DNA from: Myxococcales bacterium
Lineage (GTDB): Bacteria; Myxococcota_A; Polyangia; Polyangiales; Polyangiaceae
Reading direction: 5' to 3'
DNA: 64,000 bases
Assembly (NCBI GenBank): GCA_947473045.1
Contig: CANJCO010000016.1
Span: forward strand, 24,188 to 88,187
Positions within the stretch are counted from its first letter, which is position 1; each line of letters starts with the position of its first letter. Below the pieces are notes generated by a model that saw nothing but the letters and a program-made list of their open reading frames with translations, made no database searches and was not told where the DNA came from. Both the position numbers and the translations under genes were made by a program. Positions 35,584-44,250 of the stretch are shown here, in pieces.

Positions 35584-36409
35584 GAAAGGCGACCTCGCGA
35601 GGCGCTCCAAGACCTGCTGCTGCAGCGGCGCGGAGCAGCGGTGCGGCGAAGAATGCGCTCATCCACCAGAGCGGCATCGGGTGACGCCGGAGGACTTGGC
35701 CGTCGGATTTCGCGTAGCGGTAGCGCTTGTTCCTCGTCGCGCGGCTGAAGTCCGGAAACAGCCGCGGATGGGCGACCTTGATCTCGGGATCGTGCCAGAC
35801 GCGCGCACCGAGCTTGAGAACGCGAAGCATCAGGTCGCCGTCTTCGCCGGATTGGCATGTCGAGTCCGCGCCTGGTCCCATCTGCTCGGCGAAGCCCTCG
35901 ACGGCCGCGAGCGTCTCGCGCCTGAGGAAGCACGCGAAGGTCACCGTGCGGCGCCATACGACCGCGGGCGAGACCCAGCCGGGCGGGTCGGGCCATGGCA
36001 ACCCGGGTGCCCCGTGCGGGTCGACGAAGGCGCCGATCACGCCATCGCGGTTTGGATCAAGCTCGAAGGCGAGGTTGAGCGCCCGCAGCGTTCCTGGAGG
36101 AAAGAAGCTGTCGTCATCTGGAAACCCTACGACTTCGCCTCTCGCGCTGCGCAGCCCGACGTTGCGAGCGCGCGAGGCGCCCCGCGGCGAGTGCAGGTGT
36201 ATCAGCTGCAACGCCCCGGCGAATTCATCCAACACGGGGTCGAGGAAGCCGTGCGGATTTTGGTCAACGACGATGACCTCGATTTCGTCGTAGTCCCCCT
36301 CGACGACCGAGGTGAGCAGGCGACGAAGCTCGTGCGTGCGGCCGTGTGTTGCCACGATGAGTGACAGACGTGGGCTCGCCCGGAGCTTCGCGAAGTCGGA
36401 CTTCGGCAC
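35531..36409 (-). CDS. Family 2 glycosyltransferase (GT-A, soluble)
   Basis: The 292-residue protein opens with LSLIVATHGRTHELRRLLTSV, a nucleotide-sugar-binding fold. It has VDQNPHG, the repeated-acid motif FPDDDSFFPPG (DxD equivalent) and GEDGDLMLRVL (catalytic-base region). No membrane helices are evident until a hydrophobic C-terminal patch. It probably adds a sugar to a surface glycan, working with the membrane glycosyltransferase encoded immediately downstream and overlapping. Both genes lie between direct repeats of the dehydrogenase 3' end. Donor and acceptor are unknown. Confidence 0.85.
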   Translation of the reverse strand: MPKSDFAKLRASPRLSLIVATHGRTHELRRLLTSVVEGDYDEIEVIVVDQNPHGFLDPVLDEFAGALQLIHLHSPRGASRARNVGLRSARGEVVGFPDDDSFFPPGTLRALNLAFELDPNRDGVIGAFVDPHGAPGLPWPDPPGWVSPAVVWRRTVTFACFLRRETLAAVEGFAEQMGPGADSTCQSGEDGDLMLRVLKLGARVWHDPEIKVAHPRLFPDFSRATRNKRYRYAKSDGQVLRRHPMPLWWMSAFFAAPLLRAAAAAGLGAPREVAFHVLTAAGRARGYFLGQR

Positions 36410-36524
36410 GACAACAAACTACTGCGGCCCGACCCGCGCTCGCAGCGAAACGAAGCGGCGAATGCCGAAATAGCCTGGCTCATGCGCAGTCGCGCCGTCG
36501 CGCGGCGCGGAAACGCTCGCAGCC

Positions 36525-36751
36525 GCTCGAAACTTTGAGCGCACCTGAAGGCACGTGAGGCGGTCGCTTCGCCCGTTGTGCCCCCACGGGGCGCGCTTCA
36601 GCGAATCGCGTCGATAATCGCGTTGAACGTGGCGCTGGGGCGCATGGCAGCCGTAGCGCGCGCGAAGTCTGGAGCGTAATAGCCGCCGATGTCGACGGGC
36701 TTGCCCTGAACCGCCTTGAGCTCAGCCAAAATCGCGGCCTCGCTCTGCGCG
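36525..36751. repeat. Direct repeat partner: 3' end and downstream flank of the intact isocitrate dehydrogenase gene
   Basis: This is the copy matching 33654-33881. Homology starts at CTCGAAAC and runs through CCTGAAGGCACGTGAGGCGG into the last 51 codons of the gene. The 190-bp gap between the glycosyltransferase start (36409) and the dehydrogenase stop holds this repeat and no gene. Confidence 0.88.
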
Positions 36752-38832
36752 ATCTGCTGGCTGATCGGCGCGAACTTCGCGGCGACTTCGGCGTCGTCGC
36801 TCTGCACGGCCAGCGCCTCGGCCCAGTACTTCGTCAGAAAAAACTGGCTGTCGCGGTTGTCGAGCTGGCCGACCCGACCCTGCGGCGACTTGTTCTCGTC
36901 GAGGAGCTTGCCGGTCGCCTGATCGAGCGTGGCGCCCAACAGGCGAGCGCGCGCGTTGCCGGTGGTTTGGGCGAGGTGGTCGAAGCTGCACGCCAGCGCG
37001 AGGAACTCGCCGAGGCTGTCCCACCGCAAGTGGTTTTCCTCGGTGAACTGCTGCACGTGCTTCGGCGCGCTTCCGCCGGCGCCCGTCTCGAAGAGGCCGC
37101 CGCCGTTCATCAGCGGAACGATCGACAGCATTTTAGCCGAGGTGCCGAGCTCGAGGATCGGAAACAGATCGGTCAGGTAGTCGCGCAGCACGTTGCCGGT
37201 GCACGAGATCGTGTCTTTGCCGGCCTTGATGCGCCCGAGCGAAACCCGGGTCGCCGCTGCGGGCGCCATGATGTCGATCTGCAGGTCGCTCGTGTCGTGG
37301 TTTTTCAGGTACTGCTTCACCTTCGCGATGAGCTGCGCGTCGTGGGCGCGGTTTTCGTCGAGCCAGAACACCGCGGGCGTGTTCGACAAGCGCGCGCGGG
37401 TGACCGCGAGCTTGACCCAGTCTTGAATGGGGGCGTCTTTCACCTGGCACATGCGCCAGATGTCACCGGCCTCTACCTTGTGCTCGAAGATCACGGCGCC
37501 GGCGTCGTCGACGACGCGAACCGTGCCGCTCGCCGGGATTTCGAACGTCTTGTCGTGTGAACCGTATTCCTCAGCGGCCTGCGCCATGAGGCCGACGTTC
37601 GGCACCGAGCCCATCGTCCTCGGATCGAACGCGCCGTGCTCTTTGCAGAACGCGATGACCTCTTCGTACACGCCCGCGTAGCAGTTGTCTGGAATGACGG
37701 CCTTGGTGTCCTGCTGCTTTCCGGCCCGGTTCCACATCTGGCCCGAAGTGCGGATCATCGCCGGCATCGACGCATCGACGATCACGTCAGAAGGCACGTG
37801 CAGGTTGGTGATGCCCTTGTCGGAGTTCACCATCGCGACTTCGGGGCCTGCCTCGTAGGCCAGCGCGATGTCGGCCTCGATGGCCTTTCGCTGGTCGGCG
37901 GGCAGCTTCTCGATCGCGGCGAGCACGTGGCCGAAGCCGTCGTTGGGGTTGGCGCCGACCGAGGCGAGCGCGGCGCTGTGCTTATCGAAGACGTTCGCGA
38001 AGTAAGTCTTTACGGCGTGACCGAACATCAGCGGATCGCTGACCTTCATCATGGTCGCCTTGAGGTGCAGCGAAAACAGCACGCCCTGCTTCTTCGCGTC
38101 TGCCATCTCGGTGGCAAGAAAGGCGACGAGGGCCTTGGCGCTCATGAACGTCGCGTCGACGATCTCGCCGGCCTGGACTGCGACCTTTTCTTTCAGCACT
38201 TTCGTCGTGCCGTCGGCCTGCGCGAGCTCGATGCGCAGCGAGCCGGCCTTGCCGATCGTGGTCGATTTTTCGTTGCTGAAGAAGTCGCCGCCGGTCATGT
38301 GCGCGACGTGCGTCTTGCTGGCGTTGCTCCACGCGCCCATCGAGTGCGGGTTCTTGCGGGCGTACTGTTTGACGCTGTTGGAGGCGCGCCGGTCGGAGTT
38401 GCCCTCGCGGAGCACCGGGTTGACCGCGCTGCCCTTGATCTTGTCATAGGCCGCCTTGACCGCCTTTTCGTCGTCGGTCTTCGGCGCGTCCGGGTACTCG
38501 GGCAGCGCGTAGCCCTGCTTCTGCAACTCGGCGATGGCCGCCTTGAGCTGGGGGAGCGACGCCGACACGTTCGGCAGCTTGATGATGTTCGCCTCGGGCT
38601 TGAGCGTCAGCGCGCCCAGCTCCGCGAGGTCGTCGGTCACGCGCTGCGCTTCGGGGAGCCGGCCCGAAAACGCGGACAGCACGCGCCCTGCGAGCGAGAT
38701 GTCACGACGCTCGACCGACACGCCGGCAACCCCGGCAAAGGCCTGAATCACGGGCAGCAGCGAATAGGTCGCGAGCGCCGGAGCTTCGTCAGTGTGGGTG
38801 TAGACAATGGAGGGTGACGTCGTGTTGTTCAT
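36598..38832 (-). CDS. icd: NADP-dependent isocitrate dehydrogenase, monomeric type
   Basis: Start ATG 38832 follows AGGAAG. The 744-residue length and text such as [46 protein letters not shown] and [14 protein letters not shown] identify the monomeric (type II) isocitrate dehydrogenase. It converts isocitrate to 2-oxoglutarate with NADP+ in the TCA cycle. The final motif [28 protein letters not shown] is complete here and duplicated as a decayed fragment 2.9 kb downstream. It is transcribed toward the glycosyltransferase genes. The 221-bp divergent region to the next gene (38833-39053) shows nothing further. Confidence 0.95.
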   Translation of the reverse strand: MNNTTSPSIVYTHTDEAPALATYSLLPVIQAFAGVAGVSVERRDISLAGRVLSAFSGRLPEAQRVTDDLAELGALTLKPEANIIKLPNVSASLPQLKAAIAELQKQGYALPEYPDAPKTDDEKAVKAAYDKIKGSAVNPVLREGNSDRRASNSVKQYARKNPHSMGAWSNASKTHVAHMTGGDFFSNEKSTTIGKAGSLRIELAQADGTTKVLKEKVAVQAGEIVDATFMSAKALVAFLATEMADAKKQGVLFSLHLKATMMKVSDPLMFGHAVKTYFANVFDKHSAALASVGANPNDGFGHVLAAIEKLPADQRKAIEADIALAYEAGPEVAMVNSDKGITNLHVPSDVIVDASMPAMIRTSGQMWNRAGKQQDTKAVIPDNCYAGVYEEVIAFCKEHGAFDPRTMGSVPNVGLMAQAAEEYGSHDKTFEIPASGTVRVVDDAGAVIFEHKVEAGDIWRMCQVKDAPIQDWVKLAVTRARLSNTPAVFWLDENRAHDAQLIAKVKQYLKNHDTSDLQIDIMAPAAATRVSLGRIKAGKDTISCTGNVLRDYLTDLFPILELGTSAKMLSIVPLMNGGGLFETGAGGSAPKHVQQFTEENHLRWDSLGEFLALACSFDHLAQTTGNARARLLGATLDQATGKLLDENKSPQGRVGQLDNRDSQFFLTKYWAEALAVQSDDAEVAAKFAPISQQIAQSEAAILAELKAVQGKPVDIGGYYAPDFARATAAMRPSATFNAIIDAIR

Positions 38833-39053
38833 CGGGCTTCCTCGTCGAAAAGACAGTGGGCGCCGACATAGCGCGTCGGCGGCCGAAACGCACTCCTGCC
38901 GAGCCGTACGCCGGGTCGCCGCCACGGGCCCCGACGCGGCAGGGCGGGGCGCCGTCGCCGTAGGGCGCCGCGTGCGCGGCCAGCGAGCGGTTGCCGGCCG
39001 TCGCAGCCGATGCGAACGTGAGGGTCAGGCAAAATGACCGATCGGAGCGCGCG

Positions 39054-39584
39054 ATGACCGAACACAACTCGCTCGAGGCCGCGGATACCCTCGCGCGCCG
39101 TCTGCTCGAAGCGATCCCCGGCGCGCCGCTCGGCGAACAAATTGCGCTCGCGCGGCTCGTCGACGCCGAACTTCCAGCGGTGGCCGCGGAAGTCGCGCTC
39201 CAGCTGCTCGAGCGTCTCGACGGGCGCGCGAGCGCGTCGGTGTTCATGATGTGCGCAGAGACGCTGCGCGTTCATGGTGAGGCGCGAGGGCTGCCGCGCC
39301 TGCGCGCGTTGCGGGACCGCTTGCCGGCTTTTCCCGGGGTGCGCGACTGGCGGGCCGACGTCGACCGGGCGATCTCCGTCCTCGAAACGCGGCAGCGCGG
39401 CGGCTGCTCGTGCGTCGCGATGGGCGCAGGCGGAGGGGCTCCCGACGCCGCCGTGTTCGACGTAGAAGTCGTCGCGCGCGAGCCGTGCCTCATCACGATG
39501 CGCGCCTCGTGCCGCACGTGCGGGCGCGCGTTCGTCGTGACCGAAGAAGAGGGCTACCACTGTCCGACGTTTCGCTGGCAGTAA
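39054..39584 (+). CDS. Hypothetical protein with helical N-terminus and Cys-rich C-terminus
   Basis: Start ATG 39054 has GGAG seven bases upstream. The 176-residue protein begins with an Ala/Leu-rich helical region (LEAADTLARRLLEAIPGAP, VAAEVALQLLERLDG) that looks like a short helical repeat. It ends with a compact region holding CSC, CRTCG and YHCP. The spacing could form a zinc-binding knuckle. No family is recognised, and there is no signal peptide. It is divergent from icd. Confidence 0.6.
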   Translation: MTEHNSLEAADTLARRLLEAIPGAPLGEQIALARLVDAELPAVAAEVALQLLERLDGRASASVFMMCAETLRVHGEARGLPRLRALRDRLPAFPGVRDWRADVDRAISVLETRQRGGCSCVAMGAGGGAPDAAVFDVEVVAREPCLITMRASCRTCGRAFVVTEEEGYHCPTFRWQ

Positions 39585-39778
39585 GGGCCGATCGCCCGCC
39601 CGATCCGCAAATGCGCCTAAATTAAAGGGCCCTGCGATCGCCGGCGGCGCGATCGCCGATCGCCCCGCGCCGACTCTGTTGACTCTATTTTCGTCGCGCG
39701 CACGCACGAGCGGCGTCTGCCGGGGCAGCCGGCCGCCGGTGGTTGACGGTCCGCCGGGTCGCCCGCTAGGTTCGCCCA

Positions 39779-40852
39779 ATGAAGTCAGTTGGGCAAGTGG
39801 GGTTGGTCGCGCTCGCGGGCGTGTGGATGGGATGCGTCGGAGACGCCGCAGTCGTTCCGACCCGTGATGCCGCGATCGAATCTCCGGATTCGAGCCTCGA
39901 TGGCTCCGACGCCGGGAGCGACGGCGCGCCCGGCGTTGCAGACGCGGCCACGTTCGACGCTGCGGTCGACGGTGCGGTCGCGCTGCCCGATCCGAACGCC
40001 AACGGTCCGTTCGCTATCGCTGAAAAAGACGACACCCTGAAGGTCGCTCAGACCGCCGACACGTGCGCCGTGCACGTCGCCTATCCGACCGCCGCCGGCC
40101 CATTTCCCGTCGTCATCGTGGCGCACGGGTTTCAGCTCGCGGCGTCGCAATATTACGGCTACGTCAAGCGGCTCGCCACGTTCGGCTACGTCGCGCTCAC
40201 GGTCGACTTCCCGACGAGCCTGTTCGGCAACGACAACTCGAAGCAGGCAAAAGATCTGCTCGCCAGTATCGACTGGGCGAAGAACGACCCCACGTTCGGC
40301 ACCAAAGCAGACGTCTCGAACGTCGGCATGAGCGGGCACTCGCTCGGCGGCAAGCTCGCGCTGCTGGCCGCCACCCAGGACCCGCGCGTGAAGGCTGCGT
40401 TTACGCTCGATCCGGTCGACTCGGGCGGTCCAGGAGGCTGCAACGCGCCTCAGTGCGCCGTCGTGAAGAGCTTGATGCCGTCGCTGAACATCCCGACCGG
40501 TTTCGTCGGAGAGACCACCGACGCCATGGGGGGCTTTCAGCCCTGTGCGCCGGGCGCCGACAACTTCACGACCTTCTACGCGCAGGCGCGCACGCCGAGC
40601 CTCCAGGTGACCGCCATCGGCGCCAACCACATGAGCTTTCTCGACGACGCGGCCGGTTGCGGTTTAACCTGCTCCTTCTGCAACAAGGCCACCGCGCCGA
40701 ACGCGCAGGTCAACGCGATGGCGCGCGCGCTCATGGTCGCGTTTTATGAGCGGCACCTGAAGGCGAACACCGGCTACGACGCTTACCTCACTGGAGCAGT
40801 CGCCCAGGCCCGTTACGTGACGACCGCGCAGGCGACCATCGTCTCAAAGTAA
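39779..40852 (+). CDS. Alpha/beta-hydrolase lipoprotein (chlorophyllase / dienelactone-hydrolase-like)
   Basis: The 357-residue protein starts with KSVGQVGLVALAGVWMGC, a signal peptide with lipobox, then an Asp/Ala/Ser linker to about residue 65. The hydrolase part has FPVVIVAHGFQLAASQYYGY (oxyanion region) and the nucleophile elbow GMSGHSLGGKLALL. An acidic residue lies in FTLDPVD, and a candidate catalytic His is in ANHMSFLDD. The layout is close to chlorophyllase-like and PET-hydrolase-like enzymes. The likely role is an extracellular esterase. The preceding 195 bp contain GCGATCGCC-type repeats but no gene. Confidence 0.82.
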   Translation: MKSVGQVGLVALAGVWMGCVGDAAVVPTRDAAIESPDSSLDGSDAGSDGAPGVADAATFDAAVDGAVALPDPNANGPFAIAEKDDTLKVAQTADTCAVHVAYPTAAGPFPVVIVAHGFQLAASQYYGYVKRLATFGYVALTVDFPTSLFGNDNSKQAKDLLASIDWAKNDPTFGTKADVSNVGMSGHSLGGKLALLAATQDPRVKAAFTLDPVDSGGPGGCNAPQCAVVKSLMPSLNIPTGFVGETTDAMGGFQPCAPGADNFTTFYAQARTPSLQVTAIGANHMSFLDDAAGCGLTCSFCNKATAPNAQVNAMARALMVAFYERHLKANTGYDAYLTGAVAQARYVTTAQATIVSK

Positions 40853-40923
40853 TCCACGCTTCGCGGATGCCAGGCCCGCTGGGGCCACCCGCTCATTGTC
40901 GCGAAACTATGGAGTGTCAAAAA

Positions 40924-41271
40924 ATGGCTGTGGTCGTTTGGGGCATTCCCAACTGTGGCACCGTGAAAAAAGCGCGCGCTGCCCTCGAGGCTGCCGGCAT
41001 CGCCTTCGTCGACCGCGATCTGCGCGCGTCGCCGCCCTCGGCGCGAGACGTCGATCGCTTCCTCGCCGCCGTCGGCGCGAAGGCGCTGCGAAACACCTCG
41101 GGCGCCTCTTACCGGGGGCTTCCGGCCGCCAAGGATGCGTGGACCGAAGCGCAGTGGGCCGAGGCGTTCGTGCGCGATCCCATGCTGATCAAGCGCCCCG
41201 TGCTCGAAAACAACGGCGTCGTCGTGGGCGTTGGTTTTCGCGACGACGCTGCGCTCGCGAAGCTTCGCTGA
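40924..41271 (+). CDS. ArsC/Spx-family thioredoxin-fold protein (YffB-like)
   Basis: The ATG at 40924 has GGAG nine bases upstream. The 115-residue protein has the family start VVVWGIPNCGTVKKARAALE with a single active-site cysteine, then FVDRDLRASPPS. It ends with SGASYRGL, PMLIKRPVLENNGVVVGVG and a KL-type tail. These features fit the YffB/Spx-like ArsC subfamily rather than bona fide arsenate reductase. Function is uncertain (glutathione-dependent reductase or regulator). It is convergent with the esterase gene, with 16 bp between them. Confidence 0.85.
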   Translation: MAVVVWGIPNCGTVKKARAALEAAGIAFVDRDLRASPPSARDVDRFLAAVGAKALRNTSGASYRGLPAAKDAWTEAQWAEAFVRDPMLIKRPVLENNGVVVGVGFRDDAALAKLR

Positions 41272-41287
41272 CCGCCGCCGAGCGCGC

Positions 41288-42199
41288 TCACGGCTTGGGA
41301 TGAGCCAGCAGGAAGTCGATCGTCGCCGTACGGAAGTCGGCAGTGAGAGATGGGATGTGGGTGCCTCCCTGAATTGTCCACAGCTCCACGCCCGCCCCGG
41401 GCTTGCACCCCCCGTAACGACTGATGAGCGTCTCGGCCCCCGCGATGGTTGACTCGAGGTCGAGCGGCGGCGAAGAGGCGTCTGCGGCCGGCGAGCAGCC
41501 GTCGAGCGTCACCCAGTCCGAGGCCGTCGTCTTCGCGCTCGGGTAGGCGGCGCCGTAAAACACGCCGCCGTCGTAGCTGACGGTCTCATCTGCGTCTCCG
41601 TGAATCTCGAGCACGCTGACTGGCTCCGACGGTTTGCACTTCGTCACGTCGGCGGGCATCGCGCCCGCGAGGCTCACGATCGCGGCGACTTTGTCGGCAT
41701 GGTCGCACGCCATTCGGTGCGACATGAAGCCGCCGTTCGAGTGCCCGACAAAGAAGATACGCTTCGGATCTACCGCGTACGCCGCCTGAATCTGCTCGAC
41801 CACGGTGGTGAGGTACGCCGAGTCGTCGACTGCGATCTTGCCGAAGTTGCAGCACGCGTCGGAGGCGTTCCAAAACTTCTTGCCGTTCGCGTCGGGAGTT
41901 CCCTCGGCGATGGCGTAGAGGAAGCCGCGCTGCTCGGCGACGGGGGCGAGCTGAAAGTAGATCTCCTGAATGGCGCCGCTGGCTCCGTAGCCGTGCAGCA
42001 GCACCACGAGCGGCATCGGCGTCTTGCCGTCGTAGCGCGAGGGCACCACCAGCTTGACGGGCCGATCTCCGCCGATCGCCACGGTCGCGGCGTCCGCAGG
42101 CGGCGGATCACCGGCATCGATCGCCACGGCGGCCGGGGGCGATCCGGTCTGCGAACAAGCGGAGGCACAGACAAGGAGCAGGGAAGCTACGCGACGCAT
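41288..42199 (-). CDS. PHB-depolymerase-family esterase lipoprotein (LpqC-like)
   Basis: The signal peptide RRVASLLLVCASAC has a lipobox at ASAC, followed by a Pro/Ala/Asp linker. Catalytic features are MPLVVLLHGYGASG (oxyanion), VGHSNGGFMSHRMAC (nucleophile), LEIHGDADETVSYDGG (acid) and a late GGTHIPSL (His). The combination matches the esterase_phb/LpqC family, which includes polyhydroxybutyrate depolymerases and feruloyl esterases. The substrate cannot be assigned. Confidence 0.85.
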   Translation of the reverse strand: MRRVASLLLVCASACSQTGSPPAAVAIDAGDPPPADAATVAIGGDRPVKLVVPSRYDGKTPMPLVVLLHGYGASGAIQEIYFQLAPVAEQRGFLYAIAEGTPDANGKKFWNASDACCNFGKIAVDDSAYLTTVVEQIQAAYAVDPKRIFFVGHSNGGFMSHRMACDHADKVAAIVSLAGAMPADVTKCKPSEPVSVLEIHGDADETVSYDGGVFYGAAYPSAKTTASDWVTLDGCSPAADASSPPLDLESTIAGAETLISRYGGCKPGAGVELWTIQGGTHIPSLTADFRTATIDFLLAHPKP

Positions 42200-42392
42200 C
42201 TAGCCGCTCGTATCGCGGCGGACGCGTGGCCGCAACCCGGCGGCCGGGCGCTTCTTTCGCACGCGTGACCGAACGGGGCTCCGAAACAGCCGCCAAAACG
42301 CTCGGGATCGCGGCGGGCAGGGGGTCGTTCTCCGCCGTCGCCGCACGTCAGCGAGGTGCACCATCGATCGCGACATCAGCGCCCCGGCGCAA

Positions 42393-42410
42393 AATTCGGA
42401 TCTCCGAATT
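42393..42410. repeat. AATTCGGA-TC-TCCGAATT palindrome, copy 1
   Basis: Perfect 8-bp arms around a 2-bp centre (TC). It lies in the 252-bp gap between the esterase start and the SNF2-type helicase stop. It is followed by a GC-rich GGGGAGCGCGACGCG segment resembling that after copy 2. No gene is seen in the gap. Confidence 0.8.
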
Positions 42411-42451
42411 GGCGGATTCGCGGGGAGCGCGACGCGCAGCGTTTGGGGCTG

Positions 42452-44053
42452 TTACTCGGTCAGCAGGCGCTCGATCTCACGGAGCGTTTCGAGGTCGTCG
42501 CCGATCATGGCCTTCATGGTTTGGATGCGGCGCGCGACGACCTTGGCGATGCGGTCTTCCACCGTGCCGTCGGCGAACGTCCAGTACACGCGCGCGAAGC
42601 GGCCGTCGCGATGACAGCGCCCTTCGATCTGCGCCATCTGAATGGCCGACCAGCGCAGATCGTGAATGACCTCGCAGCGCGGCACGTCGTTGTGCTCTCC
42701 CTGATGCAGCGAGATGCCCTCCTCGACGGTGAAGAGGACGACCTTCGCTTCGCCGCGCTGAAAGCGCATGCGCTCCTGTTCGCGGAGCGCGGCGGGGAGC
42801 GCGCCGTGCACGGCTGCGCACGTGACGCCGTCGCTCTCGAGGGCCTCACGGATCGCAGTCAGGGTCTCGATGAACGCGATCGAGACGGCGACCTGATGGC
42901 CATTGTCGAGCAGCTCGGTCACGAGCTGCACAGTGCCCGGCGCGCGGATAAGCGAGCTCTTTTGACGCAGCCGCAGCGCGGCGGCCAGGGCCGATTTCGG
43001 ATCGCGTCCCCCTGGCGCGAGCTCCATCTCCCGGCGGAACGCAGTCCACGCGGTCTGGTAGAGCGCGCGCGCGTCGGCATCGAGATCGATGGGCGTGAGC
43101 AGGCGGCTGATCTCGGGCCACCCTGCGATGTCTTCGGGACGGCGGCGGATGCCCGCGGCGGGCTTGCCGTCGAAGAGCATGGCGCGCACCTTCTCGCAGT
43201 CGCCGGGATCGCCGCGCCACTCCCAGCGCCCGAACGTGCCGCGCGTGACGCCGAGCTCCATGGTCGTGCACCACGCTTCGAAGTCTTTCAGATCCGACGC
43301 GCGCGATCCGGTCACGCTCGCGAGCAGCGATGCGAGGTACGACAGCTCGAGGGGGTTCTGGCCGGCGGTCGCAGACAGCCACAGGACGAACTTCGCGTGC
43401 GCGTCGAGCTTTACGGCGAGCTTCGACCGCGCCGACGTGGGGTTTTTTCGTCGATGGCTCTCGTCCCAGATGATGACGTCGAACTCAGCAGCGCTGCCCG
43501 CGCGCGCCAGCCCTTTTTTCGTGCGGATCTTCTTGCGCGCCTCGGGCGTTACCTCGAAGAGTTTGCCGAGACGCTCGTAGTTGAGGATGACGACGCGCTT
43601 TCCCGCGGTCCCCATCGCCTGCACCGTGCGACGCCAGTGTGCGACCACCGACAGCGGGCAGACGATGAGCACCGAGTCGGCGCGGACTGAAGGCGCGAGG
43701 CGCAGCACGGCCTCCCACGCAGTGATCGTCTTGCCGAGACCGACGTCGTCGGCCAGCAAAAACCCTCTGCGACCAGCCTTCGCCGCCGCGACGATCGCCG
43801 CGACGCCCGCGGTTTGATGCGCGCGCAAGGTGATCTCGCCGCTCGCAGGCGAAGCGGCAGGCGGCGCATCTTCGTTAAGATCGCGCTCGACGCCGGCCTC
43901 CCACGAAAGCGCCTCGGGACGAAATGGCGTGAGGGCCGCAGGCAGCTTGGCGCCCCGGTACACAAATACGCTGCGCGTCGCGTCCCAGCGCGCGCCGGCA
44001 GCCGTGGCCACAGGGCGCATGGCGAACGGCACCTCGAGAACGTGCGTACGCAT
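42452..44053 (-). CDS. SNF2-type DNA helicase/translocase (phage-like single-subunit form)
   Basis: Start ATG 44053 gives 533 residues. The N-terminus (HVLEVPFAMRPVATAAGARWDATRSVFVYRG) resembles the short HARP-like or primase-associated lead found before compact SNF2 helicases. Motif I is DDVGLGKT (102-109), Ia VCPLSVVAHW, II DESH (197-200, in place of DEAH) and III LSATAG. Motif V/VI is LFTVEEGISL and QIEGRCHRDGR. Such stand-alone helicases occur in phages and in repair or defence contexts; no nuclease or methylase lies next to it. It probably uses ATP to move along double-stranded DNA. Confidence 0.82.
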   Translation of the reverse strand: MRTHVLEVPFAMRPVATAAGARWDATRSVFVYRGAKLPAALTPFRPEALSWEAGVERDLNEDAPPAASPASGEITLRAHQTAGVAAIVAAAKAGRRGFLLADDVGLGKTITAWEAVLRLAPSVRADSVLIVCPLSVVAHWRRTVQAMGTAGKRVVILNYERLGKLFEVTPEARKKIRTKKGLARAGSAAEFDVIIWDESHRRKNPTSARSKLAVKLDAHAKFVLWLSATAGQNPLELSYLASLLASVTGSRASDLKDFEAWCTTMELGVTRGTFGRWEWRGDPGDCEKVRAMLFDGKPAAGIRRRPEDIAGWPEISRLLTPIDLDADARALYQTAWTAFRREMELAPGGRDPKSALAAALRLRQKSSLIRAPGTVQLVTELLDNGHQVAVSIAFIETLTAIREALESDGVTCAAVHGALPAALREQERMRFQRGEAKVVLFTVEEGISLHQGEHNDVPRCEVIHDLRWSAIQMAQIEGRCHRDGRFARVYWTFADGTVEDRIAKVVARRIQTMKAMIGDDLETLREIERLLTE

Positions 44054-44250
44054 GCCCGTCGCCCTAGCACGCAGCCCCGCGGCGGCGGAGCGCAAACAAC
44101 GGCGAGCAGCCGGCGCACGCGTGTCCCGTGAGCGCTTCTCGCGCCCTGCCGACCCGACTTGCGTCATGGCATCGATGCGCGCGCGCGGCGCGGTCAGAGC
44201 GTACGTTCGCTCGAATGCGGGCTATGTTCGCGCGCGGAGATGACCAACTC

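Noticed and set aside
39625..39665. Cluster of GCGATCGCC-like words resembling cyanobacterial HIP1
   Set aside because: Only a few copies in one GC-rich gap; no evidence of HIP1-type genome-wide abundance.
40924..41271. Annotation of the small thioredoxin-fold protein as arsenate reductase
   Set aside because: The CGTVKK start and tail fit the YffB/Spx-like subgroup, and no ars genes are adjacent.
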